DNA of 64,000 nucleotides from DASQHW01 sp038238245 (lineage in GTDB: Bacteria; Actinomycetota; Acidimicrobiia; IMCC26256; PALSA-610). Below, piece by piece: positions 1 through 8,824 of this stretch. The stretch covers positions 6,598 through 70,597 of the forward strand of contig JBBRXX010000024.1 in NCBI GenBank assembly GCA_038238245.1, in the 5' to 3' direction. The notes under the pieces are model-generated. The model did not search any database. It was not told the origin of the DNA and saw only the letters and a list, made by a program, of their open reading frames with translations. The translations under genes and the position numbers were made by a program. The stretch's first letter is position 1; every line of letters begins with the position of its first letter.

Positions 1-732
1 GGCGTGCGCGCCCGCCGGAACCTCGGGCTCCGCAAGCGCGGGAAGACGCTCGGGATCGTCGCGGTCGGATCGGCGTTCGCGTGGCTTGCGGTGAGCTTCG
101 TGCACACCGACACGCACCTCTCGTTCACCCGCCCGCTCGATGTCGACCTCGGCAAGGTGGGTCTCTTCATCTGGGCCGTGCTCGTCATCTACGCGACGGC
201 AAACGCGGTCAACCTCACCGATGGTCTCGACGGGCTGGCGACCGGGTCGTCGTCCTTCGTGTTCGCGGCGTTCATGATCATCGCCTTCACCGAGTTCCGC
301 CATCCCGACATCTACAACGTGTCAGCTGCACAAGCACTCGACCAGGCGATCGTCGCGGCCGCGATGTTCGGCGCCTGCGCGGGGTTCCTGTGGTGGAACG
401 CGGCTCCCGCGCGCATCTTCATGGGCGATACGGGATCGCTTGCGATCGGGGGTGCGATGGCCGGGCTCGCGATCATGACGCGCACCCACCTACTGCTTCC
501 GATCCTCGCCGGGCTGCCGCTGGTCGAGGCGCTCTCGGTGATCGCCCAGGTCGTCTCCTACCGCGGCTTCCGGCGGCGCGTCCTGCGCATGGCCCCGATC
601 CATCACCACTTCGAGGTGGGAGGCTGGTCGGAGTTCACGGTGATCGTGCGGTTCTGGTTGTTCGCCGGTATCTGCGTCGCATTCGGCATCGGCATCTTCT
701 ACGCCGACTTCCTCCGGTTCGGGTTGGAGTGA
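1..732 (+). CDS. mraY: Phospho-N-acetylmuramoyl-pentapeptide transferase, 5'-truncated by window edge
   Basis: Membrane transferase that moves phospho-MurNAc-pentapeptide from UDP to undecaprenyl phosphate to make lipid I. The gene runs in from the left edge. About 243 codons are present, against roughly 360 for the family, so the N-terminal third is missing. The visible signatures are the Asp motif NLTDGLDGLA (bases 211-240), FMGDTGSLA (near 418-444) and the MraY histidine motif PIHHHFE (595-615), spread among hydrophobic membrane segments. murD begins 16 bases after the stop, in the usual dcw order. Confidence 0.96.
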   Translation, partial: GVRARRNLGLRKRGKTLGIVAVGSAFAWLAVSFVHTDTHLSFTRPLDVDLGKVGLFIWAVLVIYATANAVNLTDGLDGLATGSSSFVFAAFMIIAFTEFRHPDIYNVSAAQALDQAIVAAAMFGACAGFLWWNAAPARIFMGDTGSLAIGGAMAGLAIMTRTHLLLPILAGLPLVEALSVIAQVVSYRGFRRRVLRMAPIHHHFEVGGWSEFTVIVRFWLFAGICVAFGIGIFYADFLRFGLE

Positions 733-748
733 CCGTGAGCGCAGCGCG

Positions 749-2104
749 GTGAGAGCACTCGTGATCGGGCTGGCCGAGACCGGAGCGTCCGTGACGCGGC
801 GCCTCGACGGCGAGGGGTGGGACGTGATCGTGATCGAGGACGCGCCGGGGACGACCGATCGCTATCGCGCGCGCGTCGATGTCGTGCGGGCGGTCGACGC
901 CGAGCTCGTCGAGTCGCCGGACGTCGGAACCACGCGCGCGCTCGCGGCGCAGGTCGACCTGGTCGTGCCGAGTCCCCTCGTGCGTGCCGACCACCCCGCG
1001 ATCGCGGCCGCGAGAGCCGCCGGCGTGCAGGTTCGGAGCGAGATCGATCTCGCGGCGGATCGAGCCTCGGTACCGATCGTCGCGGTCACCGGTACCAACG
1101 GCAAGACGACGGTGACGTCGATGACCGCGGCGATGTTGAACAGCTCCGGAGTGCGCGCGGTCGCGGCCGGCAACATCGGTCGGCCGTTGATCGATGCGAT
1201 CGATGACGACGTCGATGTGATCGTCGCCGAGGTCTCGTCGTTCCAGCTCGAGTTCGCGGACACGTTCGCGCCTCGGGTCGCGGTGTTGCTCGCGATCACG
1301 CCCGATCACCTCGACTGGCATGGCTCGTTCGATCAATACGCCACGGCCAAGGCTCGCGTCGCGGCGCATCAGCACGGTGGCGACCTGCTCGTCTACGACG
1401 CGGACGACGCACGCGCCCGTGAGGTGGCGACGCGGGCGCCCGCGAGAAGTGTCGGCGTGTCTCTCCGCACGGAGACGGCCGGGACCTATCACATATCCGG
1501 CGATCGGCTGATGACTGCGGACGGTCGCGAGATCGCGTCCCTGAGTGACATGCGCCGGTCACTGTTGCACGACCGCACAAACGCGCTCGCATCTGCCGCA
1601 GCCGCGCTCGACGTCGGTGCGACGCCGGCCGGAGTGCGCGATGCGCTCGCGTCGTACGCGACCATGCCCCATCGCGTCGCGCTCGTCGGCGAAGCTAATG
1701 GGGTGTATTGGTACGACGATTCGAAGGCGACGAACCCGGACGCGACGTTGCGCGCGATCAGCTCGTTCGATCATGTCGTGCTGCTCGCCGGCGGCCGGAA
1801 CAAAGGTCTCGATCTGTCCGTGCTGGTCTCGCAGTCCTCTCGCTTGCGAGGAGTCGTCGCGTTCGGCGAAGCCGGACCGGAGATCGCCGCAGCATTCACC
1901 GCGGCCACACATACTCCGGTCGTCACCGTGACGTCGATGCACGATGCAGTCCTTGCCGCGCGCGAGCTGGCGCAGCGCGGTGATGTCGTCTTGTTGTCGC
2001 CGGCATGCGCGTCGTTCGATGCCTACACCGGATATGCGCAGCGCGGTGACGATTTCGCCGCCCACGTCCGTGCGCGACTCGCACAGGAGGCAACCACCGG
2101 ATGA
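749..2104 (+). CDS. murD: UDP-N-acetylmuramoylalanine--D-glutamate ligase
   Basis: Cytoplasmic Mur ligase adding D-glutamate to UDP-MurNAc-L-Ala. The 451-residue protein has the normal family length. It opens with a Rossmann-like UDP-binding segment (VIGLAETG), carries the ATP P-loop GTNGKTT at residues 115-121, and has the central-domain motif TPDHLDWHG. The GTG at 749 is chosen because the nearer GTG at 735 runs into a stop after five codons. The stop overlaps the ftsW start (ATGA at 2101-2104), implying coupled translation within the dcw operon. Confidence 0.96.
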   Translation: MRALVIGLAETGASVTRRLDGEGWDVIVIEDAPGTTDRYRARVDVVRAVDAELVESPDVGTTRALAAQVDLVVPSPLVRADHPAIAAARAAGVQVRSEIDLAADRASVPIVAVTGTNGKTTVTSMTAAMLNSSGVRAVAAGNIGRPLIDAIDDDVDVIVAEVSSFQLEFADTFAPRVAVLLAITPDHLDWHGSFDQYATAKARVAAHQHGGDLLVYDADDARAREVATRAPARSVGVSLRTETAGTYHISGDRLMTADGREIASLSDMRRSLLHDRTNALASAAAALDVGATPAGVRDALASYATMPHRVALVGEANGVYWYDDSKATNPDATLRAISSFDHVVLLAGGRNKGLDLSVLVSQSSRLRGVVAFGEAGPEIAAAFTAATHTPVVTVTSMHDAVLAARELAQRGDVVLLSPACASFDAYTGYAQRGDDFAAHVRARLAQEATTG

Positions 2105-3303
2105 CCGCGATCTCACCGCGTCTGCCGCTCGCCCGGTTCGCCCGGCGCAATCCGCTCACGCGGCTCGGGACGCGTCTCGTTGCGCAGCGCAAGACGCTGC
2201 CGCGTACGCCGGCCTACCTCGTGGTGTGCGCGACCCTGGGGGTGCTCAACATCGTCGGTCTGGTGATGATCCTCTCGGCGTCTTCGGTTCGGGCGCTCTC
2301 CGACTACGGATCAGCGTGGTACTTCTTCCAGCGGCAAGTGGTGTGGGCCACGTTCGGATTGGTCGCGTTCGTGGTCGCGGCTCGCGTCGACTACCGGCGC
2401 TGGAAACGGTTCGCACCCGGATCGCTCGTCGTCACGATCGCGCTCCTGGTCGCCGTTCTCGCCATGGGTGACAAGGTCAGCGGATCACGACGGTGGCTGG
2501 GAATCGGTTCGTACGGAGTGCAACCCAGCGAGCTCGCAAAGCTCAGCCTCGTGTTGTGCGCGGCCCTGATCCTGACCGCGCGGGCTGACCGCTTGCACGA
2601 ATCGCGCGCGTGGCGGCCGGTCGTGCTGCTCGTCCTGCTGTTCGCGGCGCTCGTGATGCTGGAGCCCGACCTCACCTCGACCCTCGTGCTCGCGATCATC
2701 GCGTTCGGGCTCCTCATCGTCGCGGGTGCGCCGAGCCGGGATCTGCTCAAGCTCTCCGCCTACGGAATTGCGGGCTCGATGCTGCTCGCCTACGCCGAGC
2801 CGTACCGGCGCTCACGGATGCTCGCGTTCCTCCACCCGTCGCAGGACCCGTCGCGTACGACGTACCAGATCCGCCAATCGTTGATCGCGTTGGGGAGCGG
2901 CGGCCTGAACGGCGTCGGCCTCGGCGCCGGACGCGCCAAGTGGCTGTTCCTTCCGAACGCGCACACCGACTTCATCTTCGCGATCGTCGGCGAGGAGCTC
3001 GGGTTTGTCGGATCGTTGCTCGTGCTCGGCTTGTTCGCCGGGTTCGGGCTTGTCGGCTTCCACGTGGCGCGCCGCACACCGGACCGCTTCGGAATGCTGG
3101 TCGCCGCGGGGGTGACGGCGTGGATCACCGGGGAGGCGGTCATCAATGTCGGCGCCGTCGTGGGCGTGCTTCCGGTATCCGGTGTCCCGCTGCCGTTCCT
3201 GTCCGTCGGGGGCTCGTCGCTCGTGATCACGATGTTCGGCGCGGGAATACTCGCGAACATCGCTCGGCAGGTGCCCGTGCGCGTCCCGGCGCAACAGTCG
3301 TGA
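2101..3303 (+). CDS. ftsW: SEDS peptidoglycan polymerase FtsW
   Basis: Integral-membrane septal glycan polymerase of the SEDS family, acting with a class B PBP during division. The 400-residue protein has an arginine-rich cytoplasmic N-terminus, then about ten hydrophobic segments. It contains the family landmarks WLGIGSYGVQPSELAK and a C-terminal PFLSVGGSS. Translation starts at the ATG overlapping the murD stop, and the gene's stop overlaps the murG GTG. Its position between murD and murG supports FtsW rather than RodA. Confidence 0.95.
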   Translation: MTAISPRLPLARFARRNPLTRLGTRLVAQRKTLPRTPAYLVVCATLGVLNIVGLVMILSASSVRALSDYGSAWYFFQRQVVWATFGLVAFVVAARVDYRRWKRFAPGSLVVTIALLVAVLAMGDKVSGSRRWLGIGSYGVQPSELAKLSLVLCAALILTARADRLHESRAWRPVVLLVLLFAALVMLEPDLTSTLVLAIIAFGLLIVAGAPSRDLLKLSAYGIAGSMLLAYAEPYRRSRMLAFLHPSQDPSRTTYQIRQSLIALGSGGLNGVGLGAGRAKWLFLPNAHTDFIFAIVGEELGFVGSLLVLGLFAGFGLVGFHVARRTPDRFGMLVAAGVTAWITGEAVINVGAVVGVLPVSGVPLPFLSVGGSSLVITMFGAGILANIARQVPVRVPAQQS

Positions 3304-4397
3304 CCTCGAGTGCACACGGAGACCGTGTCTTCGCGTTGCTCGCGGGAGGCGGCACCGGTGGTCACACCTATCCGGCGATCGCGGTCGCCCAGGAGCTGCA
3401 TTCGCGCGGTCATCGCGTGCGGTTCGTCGTCGCTCGTCGCGGCATGGCGGGCGACGCGGTCGCGGCCGCCGGGTTCGACGTCGACCAGTTGCCCGGACGC
3501 GGATTGCAGCGGCGCCTCACGATCTCGAATGTGGGTGCGCTGTGGGGCATGTGCACCGCGATCGTTCGCGCGATCGCGATCGTGCGCCGGTACCGCCCGC
3601 GCGTCGTCGTCGGGTTCGGTGGTTATGCGTCGCTGCCGTGCGTCGCCGCCGCCCGATTGTTGCGCGTCCCGGTCGTCGTGCACGAACAGGACGCCGCGCC
3701 CGGTCTCGCGAACCGTATCGGGGTGCGTCTCGGTGCACGGGCCGCGGTCTCGCTTCCCGGCACACCGTTGCCCGACGCGACCCTGACGGGCAATCCGGTG
3801 CGCGCCTCCATCGCCGCGATCTCGCGAGACCCCGCACACGATCCGGCGTGCGTCGCGGTCTACGGCGGGGCGCAGGGCGCGCGTACGATCAACCGGGCGG
3901 TGCTCGGCTGCTACGACCGCTGGCGCGGACGCCACGATCTTGCCGTCCACCACGTGTGCGGGCCGCGCCACCTCGACGAGTGTCGTACGACCTTGGCCGC
4001 CTGCCGTCGCGCCGACGACAAGCTGCAATACGACCTCGTCGCGTACGAGGAGCACATGGACCGGTTGCTCGCCCGGACCACGCTCGCGGTCTGCCGGGCA
4101 GGTGCGGGCAGCATCGCCGAGCTCACGGCCGCGGGAGTGCCCGCCGTGCTCGTACCGTTGCCGGGCGCGCCCAGCGACCATCAGACCCGCAACGCGCGAA
4201 CGCTCGAGCGTGCGGGCGCCGCCGTCCTCGTGCCCGACGCGGAATTCGACGCGCGGCGCCTCGACGCGGTCGTGTCGGAGTTGCTGGACCAACCGCGGCG
4301 CCTCGCCGAGATGGGTGACGCCGCGCGCGCACTGGGCCGCCCCGACGCCGCCGCGCGCGTCGCCGACGTCGTCGAGGAGCACGCTCGTGTCGCCTGA
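3300..4397 (+). CDS. murG: UDP-GlcNAc:lipid I N-acetylglucosaminyltransferase
   Basis: Membrane-associated GT28 glycosyltransferase that converts lipid I to lipid II. The GTG at 3300 overlaps the ftsW stop and gives a 365-residue product of normal length. The glycine-rich acceptor-binding loop GGGTGGHTYPA begins near residue 17. The C-terminal UDP-GlcNAc site shows CRAGAGSIAELTAAGVPAVLVP. The frame is open far upstream inside ftsW, but an earlier start would only add ftsW-shadow sequence. The last 11 bases overlap murC. Confidence 0.95.
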   Translation: MTSSAHGDRVFALLAGGGTGGHTYPAIAVAQELHSRGHRVRFVVARRGMAGDAVAAAGFDVDQLPGRGLQRRLTISNVGALWGMCTAIVRAIAIVRRYRPRVVVGFGGYASLPCVAAARLLRVPVVVHEQDAAPGLANRIGVRLGARAAVSLPGTPLPDATLTGNPVRASIAAISRDPAHDPACVAVYGGAQGARTINRAVLGCYDRWRGRHDLAVHHVCGPRHLDECRTTLAACRRADDKLQYDLVAYEEHMDRLLARTTLAVCRAGAGSIAELTAAGVPAVLVPLPGAPSDHQTRNARTLERAGAAVLVPDAEFDARRLDAVVSELLDQPRRLAEMGDAARALGRPDAAARVADVVEEHARVA

Positions 4398-5829
4398 CCC
4401 GGACGCGCACGTCACGGTGCCGGCGCTCGATCTCTCGCGGCCCCGGCGCGTGCACATCGTCGGTGTCGGCGGCGCAGGCATGAGCGCGATCGCGTTGCTG
4501 CTGGTGCGTATGGGCCACGAGGTGAGTGGCTCCGACATCAAGCACAGTGCCGTGCTCGACCGCCTCTCTGCCGCCGGCGTCGAGGTGCACGTCGGCAACC
4601 GCGCCGAGCACGTCCCCGCCGCCGCCCATGCCGTCGTCTACTCGACCGCGGTCCCGCGCACGAACGTCGAGCTTCGTGCGGCCGAGGAGCGCGGGATGTT
4701 GGTGCTCCACCGGTCGCTCGCGCTCGCCGCGATCACCGCGACGCGCCGGACTATCGCCGTCGCCGGTTCGCACGGCAAGACGACGAGCGCGTCGATGCTC
4801 GCGCTGATCCTGCGCGGTGCGGGCTGGGCTCCGAGCTTCGTCATCGGCGGTGACGTGAACGAGGTCGGCACCAACGCCGCGTTCGGAAGCGGCGAGTGGC
4901 TCGTCGTGGAGGCGGACGAGAGCGACGGCACGTTCCTGCGGCTGCAGCCCGAGGCGGCCCTCGTGACGAACGTCGAGCCCGACCATCTCGACTACTACGG
5001 CGATTTCGACGCGCTGGTCGGCGCGTTCGAGCGGTTCATCGACGGCACGCGCGGCCCGGTCGTCTGCTGCGCCGACGACGCGGTTGCCGCGCGCTTGGCC
5101 CGGGCGCGTCCCGGCGTACGGACCTACGGCGCCTCGCCCGAGGCGGACTACCGGATCGTCGACGAGGTCTCGGGCCCGTACGGGTGTCGCTTCACGCTCG
5201 AGGTGGACGGCGAGCGGCGGGGTGAGCTCGCGGTGCCGATCGGCGTGAAGGCGACGACCAACGCCGCCGGCGCCGCGGCGATCGCGCTGGAGCTCGGGGC
5301 CGGCATCGAAGCCGTCGCGAGTGCGCTCGCAGGATTCGGCGGGGTCGCGCGGCGCTTCCAGTACCGCGGCGAACGCGCGGGCGTCACGTTCGTCGATGAC
5401 TACGCCCACCTTCCGAGCGAGGTCGCCGCCGCGATCGCGACGGCGCGCAGTGGGCCGTGGCGGCGCGTGATCACGGTGTTCCAGCCGCATCGGTACACGC
5501 GCACGGCGTCGATAGGGCGCGACTTCGCCGACGCGTTCACCGCCGCGGACGCAGTCGTGCTGACCGACGTGTATTCCGCGGGGGAGACGCCGATTCCGGG
5601 GATCTCGGGGCGGGTGGTCCTCCACGCCGTTCTCGACAATCACCCCGCATTGCCGGTGACGTACCTCCCGCGCCGCGCGGATCTGGACGGCGTGCCGGCG
5701 CGCATGGCGCGCCGCGGGGACGTGGTGTTGACGTTGGGTGCCGGCGATCTCACGACGATGCCGGACGTGTGGCTCGGCCGCGCCGATCCGGGCGCCTTGC
5801 TCGACGCGACCGGCGAGGATCCGTCGTGA
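4387..5829 (+). CDS. murC: UDP-N-acetylmuramate--L-alanine ligase
   Basis: First Mur ligase of the stem-peptide pathway, adding L-alanine to UDP-MurNAc with ATP. From the GTG at 4387 the protein is 480 residues. It has an N-terminal Rossmann motif VGVGGAGMSAIA (about residues 25-36), the P-loop GSHGKTT (127-133), EADESDG, and the central NVEPDHLDYYG. The open frame extends upstream through murG, but only this GTG places the Rossmann motif at a normal distance from the N-terminus. It overlaps murG by 11 bases and murB by 4. Confidence 0.95.
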   Translation: MSPDPDAHVTVPALDLSRPRRVHIVGVGGAGMSAIALLLVRMGHEVSGSDIKHSAVLDRLSAAGVEVHVGNRAEHVPAAAHAVVYSTAVPRTNVELRAAEERGMLVLHRSLALAAITATRRTIAVAGSHGKTTSASMLALILRGAGWAPSFVIGGDVNEVGTNAAFGSGEWLVVEADESDGTFLRLQPEAALVTNVEPDHLDYYGDFDALVGAFERFIDGTRGPVVCCADDAVAARLARARPGVRTYGASPEADYRIVDEVSGPYGCRFTLEVDGERRGELAVPIGVKATTNAAGAAAIALELGAGIEAVASALAGFGGVARRFQYRGERAGVTFVDDYAHLPSEVAAAIATARSGPWRRVITVFQPHRYTRTASIGRDFADAFTAADAVVLTDVYSAGETPIPGISGRVVLHAVLDNHPALPVTYLPRRADLDGVPARMARRGDVVLTLGAGDLTTMPDVWLGRADPGALLDATGEDPS

Positions 5830-6770
5830 GCGCGCTCGAGGCGATCGCGGCGGCGCTGGATCAGGAGCTCGGCGGGCAGATCGAGCGCGACGCGCCGTCG
5901 GCGCCACTCACCACGTATCGATGCGGTGGGCCGATCCGGCTCCTCCTGCGCATCGAGCGGGAGTCCGACCTCGCGGTCCTCGGACGGGCGCTCGCATCTC
6001 ACCCCGATACCGAGGTGCTCGTGATCGGGCGGGGGTCGAACCTGCTCATCGGCGACGCGGGTTTCGAAGGCGTCGGACTCCTCGTCGGCGGCGAGCTCGA
6101 GCAGCTCTCGATCGACCCGGACGCGGCGCGCGTCGACGCCGGTGCCGCGGTCGCGCTGCCGGTGCTCGCCCGCCAGGCGGCGAAGTCGGGGATCGGAGAC
6201 CTCGAGTTCTTCGTCGGCATCCCCGGAAGCGTCGGCGGCGCGGTGCGCATGAACGCGGGCGGGCACGGGGCGGAGACCAACGACGTTCTCCGCACCGCCC
6301 GCGTCGTCGATCTCGACGAGGGCTCCCCTCGTGTGCTGACGCGCGAGGAGCTCGGCCTCCGCTACCGCCACTCGGCGCTCGGACCACGAGCCGTCGTGGT
6401 CGGGGCGTCGTTCACCGGGCGGCTGGACGCGCCGGATGCATGCGGGCAACGGATCGACGAGATCGTGCGCTGGCGCCGGGCGCACCAGCCCGGCGGCCAG
6501 AACGCCGGCTCCGTGTTCACGAACCCGGGCGCAGACGCCGCGGGAAGGTTGATCGAAGCATCGGGCCTGAAGGGCCTACGGATCGGCGGGGCGGTCGTGT
6601 CGCAGAAGCACGCCAACTTCTTCGTCGCGGGTCCGGGTGCCCGCGCCGACGACGTGTACGCGCTGCTCCGCGAGGTGCAGCGACAGGTGGAGACGCAAAC
6701 CGGCGTCCGGTTGGAGCCCGAGCTGCGGCTCGTCGGCTTCGCCGACCGCGACGAGGAGGTCGGTCGATGA
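5826..6770 (+). CDS. murB: UDP-N-acetylenolpyruvoylglucosamine reductase
   Basis: FAD-dependent enzyme reducing UDP-GlcNAc-enolpyruvate to UDP-MurNAc with NADPH. The 314-residue protein shows the FAD-binding stretches GRGSNLLIGD and GSVGGAVRMNAG, and the NAGSVFTNP segment that holds the catalytic serine. The GTG at 5826 lies in a GTGA overlap with the murC stop. As in other actinobacteria, murB sits between murC and ftsQ rather than elsewhere in the chromosome. Confidence 0.95.
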   Translation: MSALEAIAAALDQELGGQIERDAPSAPLTTYRCGGPIRLLLRIERESDLAVLGRALASHPDTEVLVIGRGSNLLIGDAGFEGVGLLVGGELEQLSIDPDAARVDAGAAVALPVLARQAAKSGIGDLEFFVGIPGSVGGAVRMNAGGHGAETNDVLRTARVVDLDEGSPRVLTREELGLRYRHSALGPRAVVVGASFTGRLDAPDACGQRIDEIVRWRRAHQPGGQNAGSVFTNPGADAAGRLIEASGLKGLRIGGAVVSQKHANFFVAGPGARADDVYALLREVQRQVETQTGVRLEPELRLVGFADRDEEVGR

Positions 6771-7561
6771 CCACGACCACACCTACATCCACGGCACCCG
6801 CGCCGCCACCGGCGCCGACACCGCCGATGGACCCGCGCATCCGCGAGCGACGGATCGAGGTGAAGCGTGCTGTCGGGCGCCGCCGGCTCCGTGTGTTGCT
6901 CGTGGCCGGCAGCGCGATCGTGACGCTCGGGATCGCGTTCCTCGCGATCAACTCGCCGTTCCTGGACGTCGACCGTGTGCAGGTGCTCGGCGCGCACCAT
7001 CTCACGGCCCAGGAGGTTCGCGCGTCGTCGCGCATTCACCGGCACGACGCGCTGCTCTTCGTCGACACCGGTGCCGCGGCGCATCGCGTCGAGGCCCTCC
7101 CGTGGGTCGAACGGGCGACGGTGCATCGCGACTACCCGGGAACCGTGCGCATCGTGATCAAGGAGTACACGCCGGTCGCCTACGTGCCGGATGGCGGTGA
7201 AGCTGTGTTGCTCGCCGAGAACGGCCGCGCGATCACGCGCGTCGCGGCTCCGCCTGCGGGTGCCGTGAAGATTGTCGGCGTGCGTCGTGCGCCGACCGTC
7301 GGTGAGCTCCTCTCGCCGCCGGAAGCGGCGCGCGTCGTCCCGCAATTGCCGCGCCGGCTTGCGCAACAGGTGATGTCGGTCGACGTCGCCGGTACCGGTC
7401 TCGCGTTGCATCTCGACGGCCGCGGTGCGATCCGACTCGGTACCGCGAACGACCTGCGCGCCAAGGCCGCGTCGGCGCTCGCGGTGCTCGGGGTGCGCGG
7501 CGCGCGGCCGTTCTCGTACATCGACGTGTCGACGCCGGACTCGCCGACGATGCACGACTGA
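6767..7561 (+). CDS. ftsQ: Cell division protein FtsQ (POTRA domain)
   Basis: Single-pass divisome protein linking cytoplasmic and periplasmic components. The 264-residue product has a Thr/Pro-rich cytoplasmic tail (residues 1-25), a basic stretch, one transmembrane helix (about 43-62) and then a POTRA domain (about 64-135) with VDRVQVLGAHHLTAQEV followed by a FtsQ-type region. The ATG at 6767 overlaps the murB stop. The upstream open frame is a shadow of murB. Sequence conservation is low, as usual for FtsQ, so the call rests partly on its place before ftsZ. Confidence 0.9.
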   Translation: MTTTTPTSTAPAPPPAPTPPMDPRIRERRIEVKRAVGRRRLRVLLVAGSAIVTLGIAFLAINSPFLDVDRVQVLGAHHLTAQEVRASSRIHRHDALLFVDTGAAAHRVEALPWVERATVHRDYPGTVRIVIKEYTPVAYVPDGGEAVLLAENGRAITRVAAPPAGAVKIVGVRRAPTVGELLSPPEAARVVPQLPRRLAQQVMSVDVAGTGLALHLDGRGAIRLGTANDLRAKAASALAVLGVRGARPFSYIDVSTPDSPTMHD

Positions 7562-7606
7562 TTGCAACGTCGCCACGCGGTTCGGTAAGGTCTCGACGCC
7601 CAGCAC

Positions 7607-7628
7607 AGGTTGACATAATCATCAACCT
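7607..7628. promoter_or_regulatory. Inverted repeat and -35-like element upstream of ftsZ
   Basis: Seven-base arms AGGTTGA and TCAACCT flank an eight-base centre. A perfect TTGACA lies at 7610-7615, inside the repeat. This is the only long non-coding gap of the dcw cluster (7562-7753). The overlap suggests an operator over the -35 of an ftsZ promoter. No good -10 is obvious 16-18 bases downstream, so the promoter role is inferred. Confidence 0.4.
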
Positions 7629-7753
7629 GAAGTTGAGCTTCACGGTTTGGGGAAATGGCCCGGTCAGGGGCCGGCAGAGACGGTACGCAGAGACGGTACG
7701 ACGTGTGCGCAGGCGCTCCTGTCCCGCGGCGAAGTCAGAGGAAAGGTCGCGCA

Positions 7754-8824
7754 ATGCTCGGCGCTCCGCAGCACTACTTGGCAGTCATCAAGGTGGTCGG
7801 CGTCGGTGGCGGCGGCTGCAACGCCGTCAACCGGATGATCGACGCCGGCTTGAAAGGCGTCGAGTTCATCGCGGTCAACACCGACGCGCAGTCGCTGCTT
7901 CTGTCGGACGCCGACGTCAAGCTCGACATCGGCCGCCAGCTGACGCGCGGTCTCGGCGCCGGTTCCGATCCCGAGATCGGCCGCCAAGCAGCCGAGGAGC
8001 ACCGCCAAGAGATCGAAGAGGTGCTGAAGGGCGCCGACATGGTGTTCATCACCGCGGGCAAGGGCGGTGGCACCGGCACCGGTGGCGCGCCGCTCGTCGC
8101 CGAGATCGCCAAGCAGATCGGCGCGCTGACCGTCGGTGTCGTGACGCGGCCGTTCAGCTTCGAGGGACGCCGGCGTTCGGTGCAGGCCGACACCGGTATC
8201 CAGAAGCTGAAGGAGAAGGTCGACACGATCATCATCATCCCCAACGAGCGCCTGCTCCAGGTGAGCGACGAGCGCACGTCGATGTTGAACGCGTTCAAGA
8301 TGGCCGACGAGGTGCTCCTGCAGGGCGTGCAGGGCATCACCGACCTCATCACGACACCCGGCCTCATCAACACCGACTTCGCCGACGTGAAGATGATCCT
8401 CAGCAACGCCGGCTCCGCGCTGATGGGCGTCGGCTACGCATCGGGCGACGGTCGCGCCGTCGCTGCCGCGCGTGCCGCGATCTCGAGCCCGTTGCTCGAG
8501 GCGAGCATCGAAGGCGCGCGGGGAATCCTGCTCAACGTCAGCGGCCCGTCGGACCTCGGCTTGTTCGAGTTGCACGAGGCGGCCCAGATCATCGGCGAAG
8601 CCGGGCACGCCGACGCCAACGTGATCTTCGGCGCGGTGATCGACGATGCCCTCGGCGACGAGGTGCGCATCACCGTGATCGCCGCGGGCTTCGACCGCTT
8701 CGAAGGCGAGTCGCGCAACCAGCGCGGCGTCTCGCTCGGTCTCGACGACGAGGACTCGCTCGCCGGTGACGACGCGCTCGACCTCGGCGACGACGACTTC
8801 GACGTCCCCGAATTCCTGCGGTGA
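7754..8824 (+). CDS. ftsZ: Cell division GTPase FtsZ
   Basis: Tubulin-like GTPase forming the Z ring. From the ATG at 7754, which has a GAGGAAAGG ribosome site a few bases upstream, the protein is 356 residues. An upstream in-frame codon at 7655 would add a poorly conserved, basic tail and is rejected. The tubulin signature is GKGGGTGTGG, with TRPFSFEGRRR after it. The C-terminal tail DDDFDVPEFLR matches the conserved actinobacterial FtsZ peptide that binds SepF. pgeF starts inside its stop codon. Confidence 0.97.
   Translation: MLGAPQHYLAVIKVVGVGGGGCNAVNRMIDAGLKGVEFIAVNTDAQSLLLSDADVKLDIGRQLTRGLGAGSDPEIGRQAAEEHRQEIEEVLKGADMVFITAGKGGGTGTGGAPLVAEIAKQIGALTVGVVTRPFSFEGRRRSVQADTGIQKLKEKVDTIIIIPNERLLQVSDERTSMLNAFKMADEVLLQGVQGITDLITTPGLINTDFADVKMILSNAGSALMGVGYASGDGRAVAAARAAISSPLLEASIEGARGILLNVSGPSDLGLFELHEAAQIIGEAGHADANVIFGAVIDDALGDEVRITVIAAGFDRFEGESRNQRGVSLGLDDEDSLAGDDALDLGDDDFDVPEFLR

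Noticed and set aside
2790..4598. Minus-strand open frame of about 600 codons opposite ftsW and murG
   Set aside because: GC-rich codon bias opens the opposite strand. The translation is Arg/Pro/Thr-rich without motifs, and the plus strand encodes clear FtsW and MurG.
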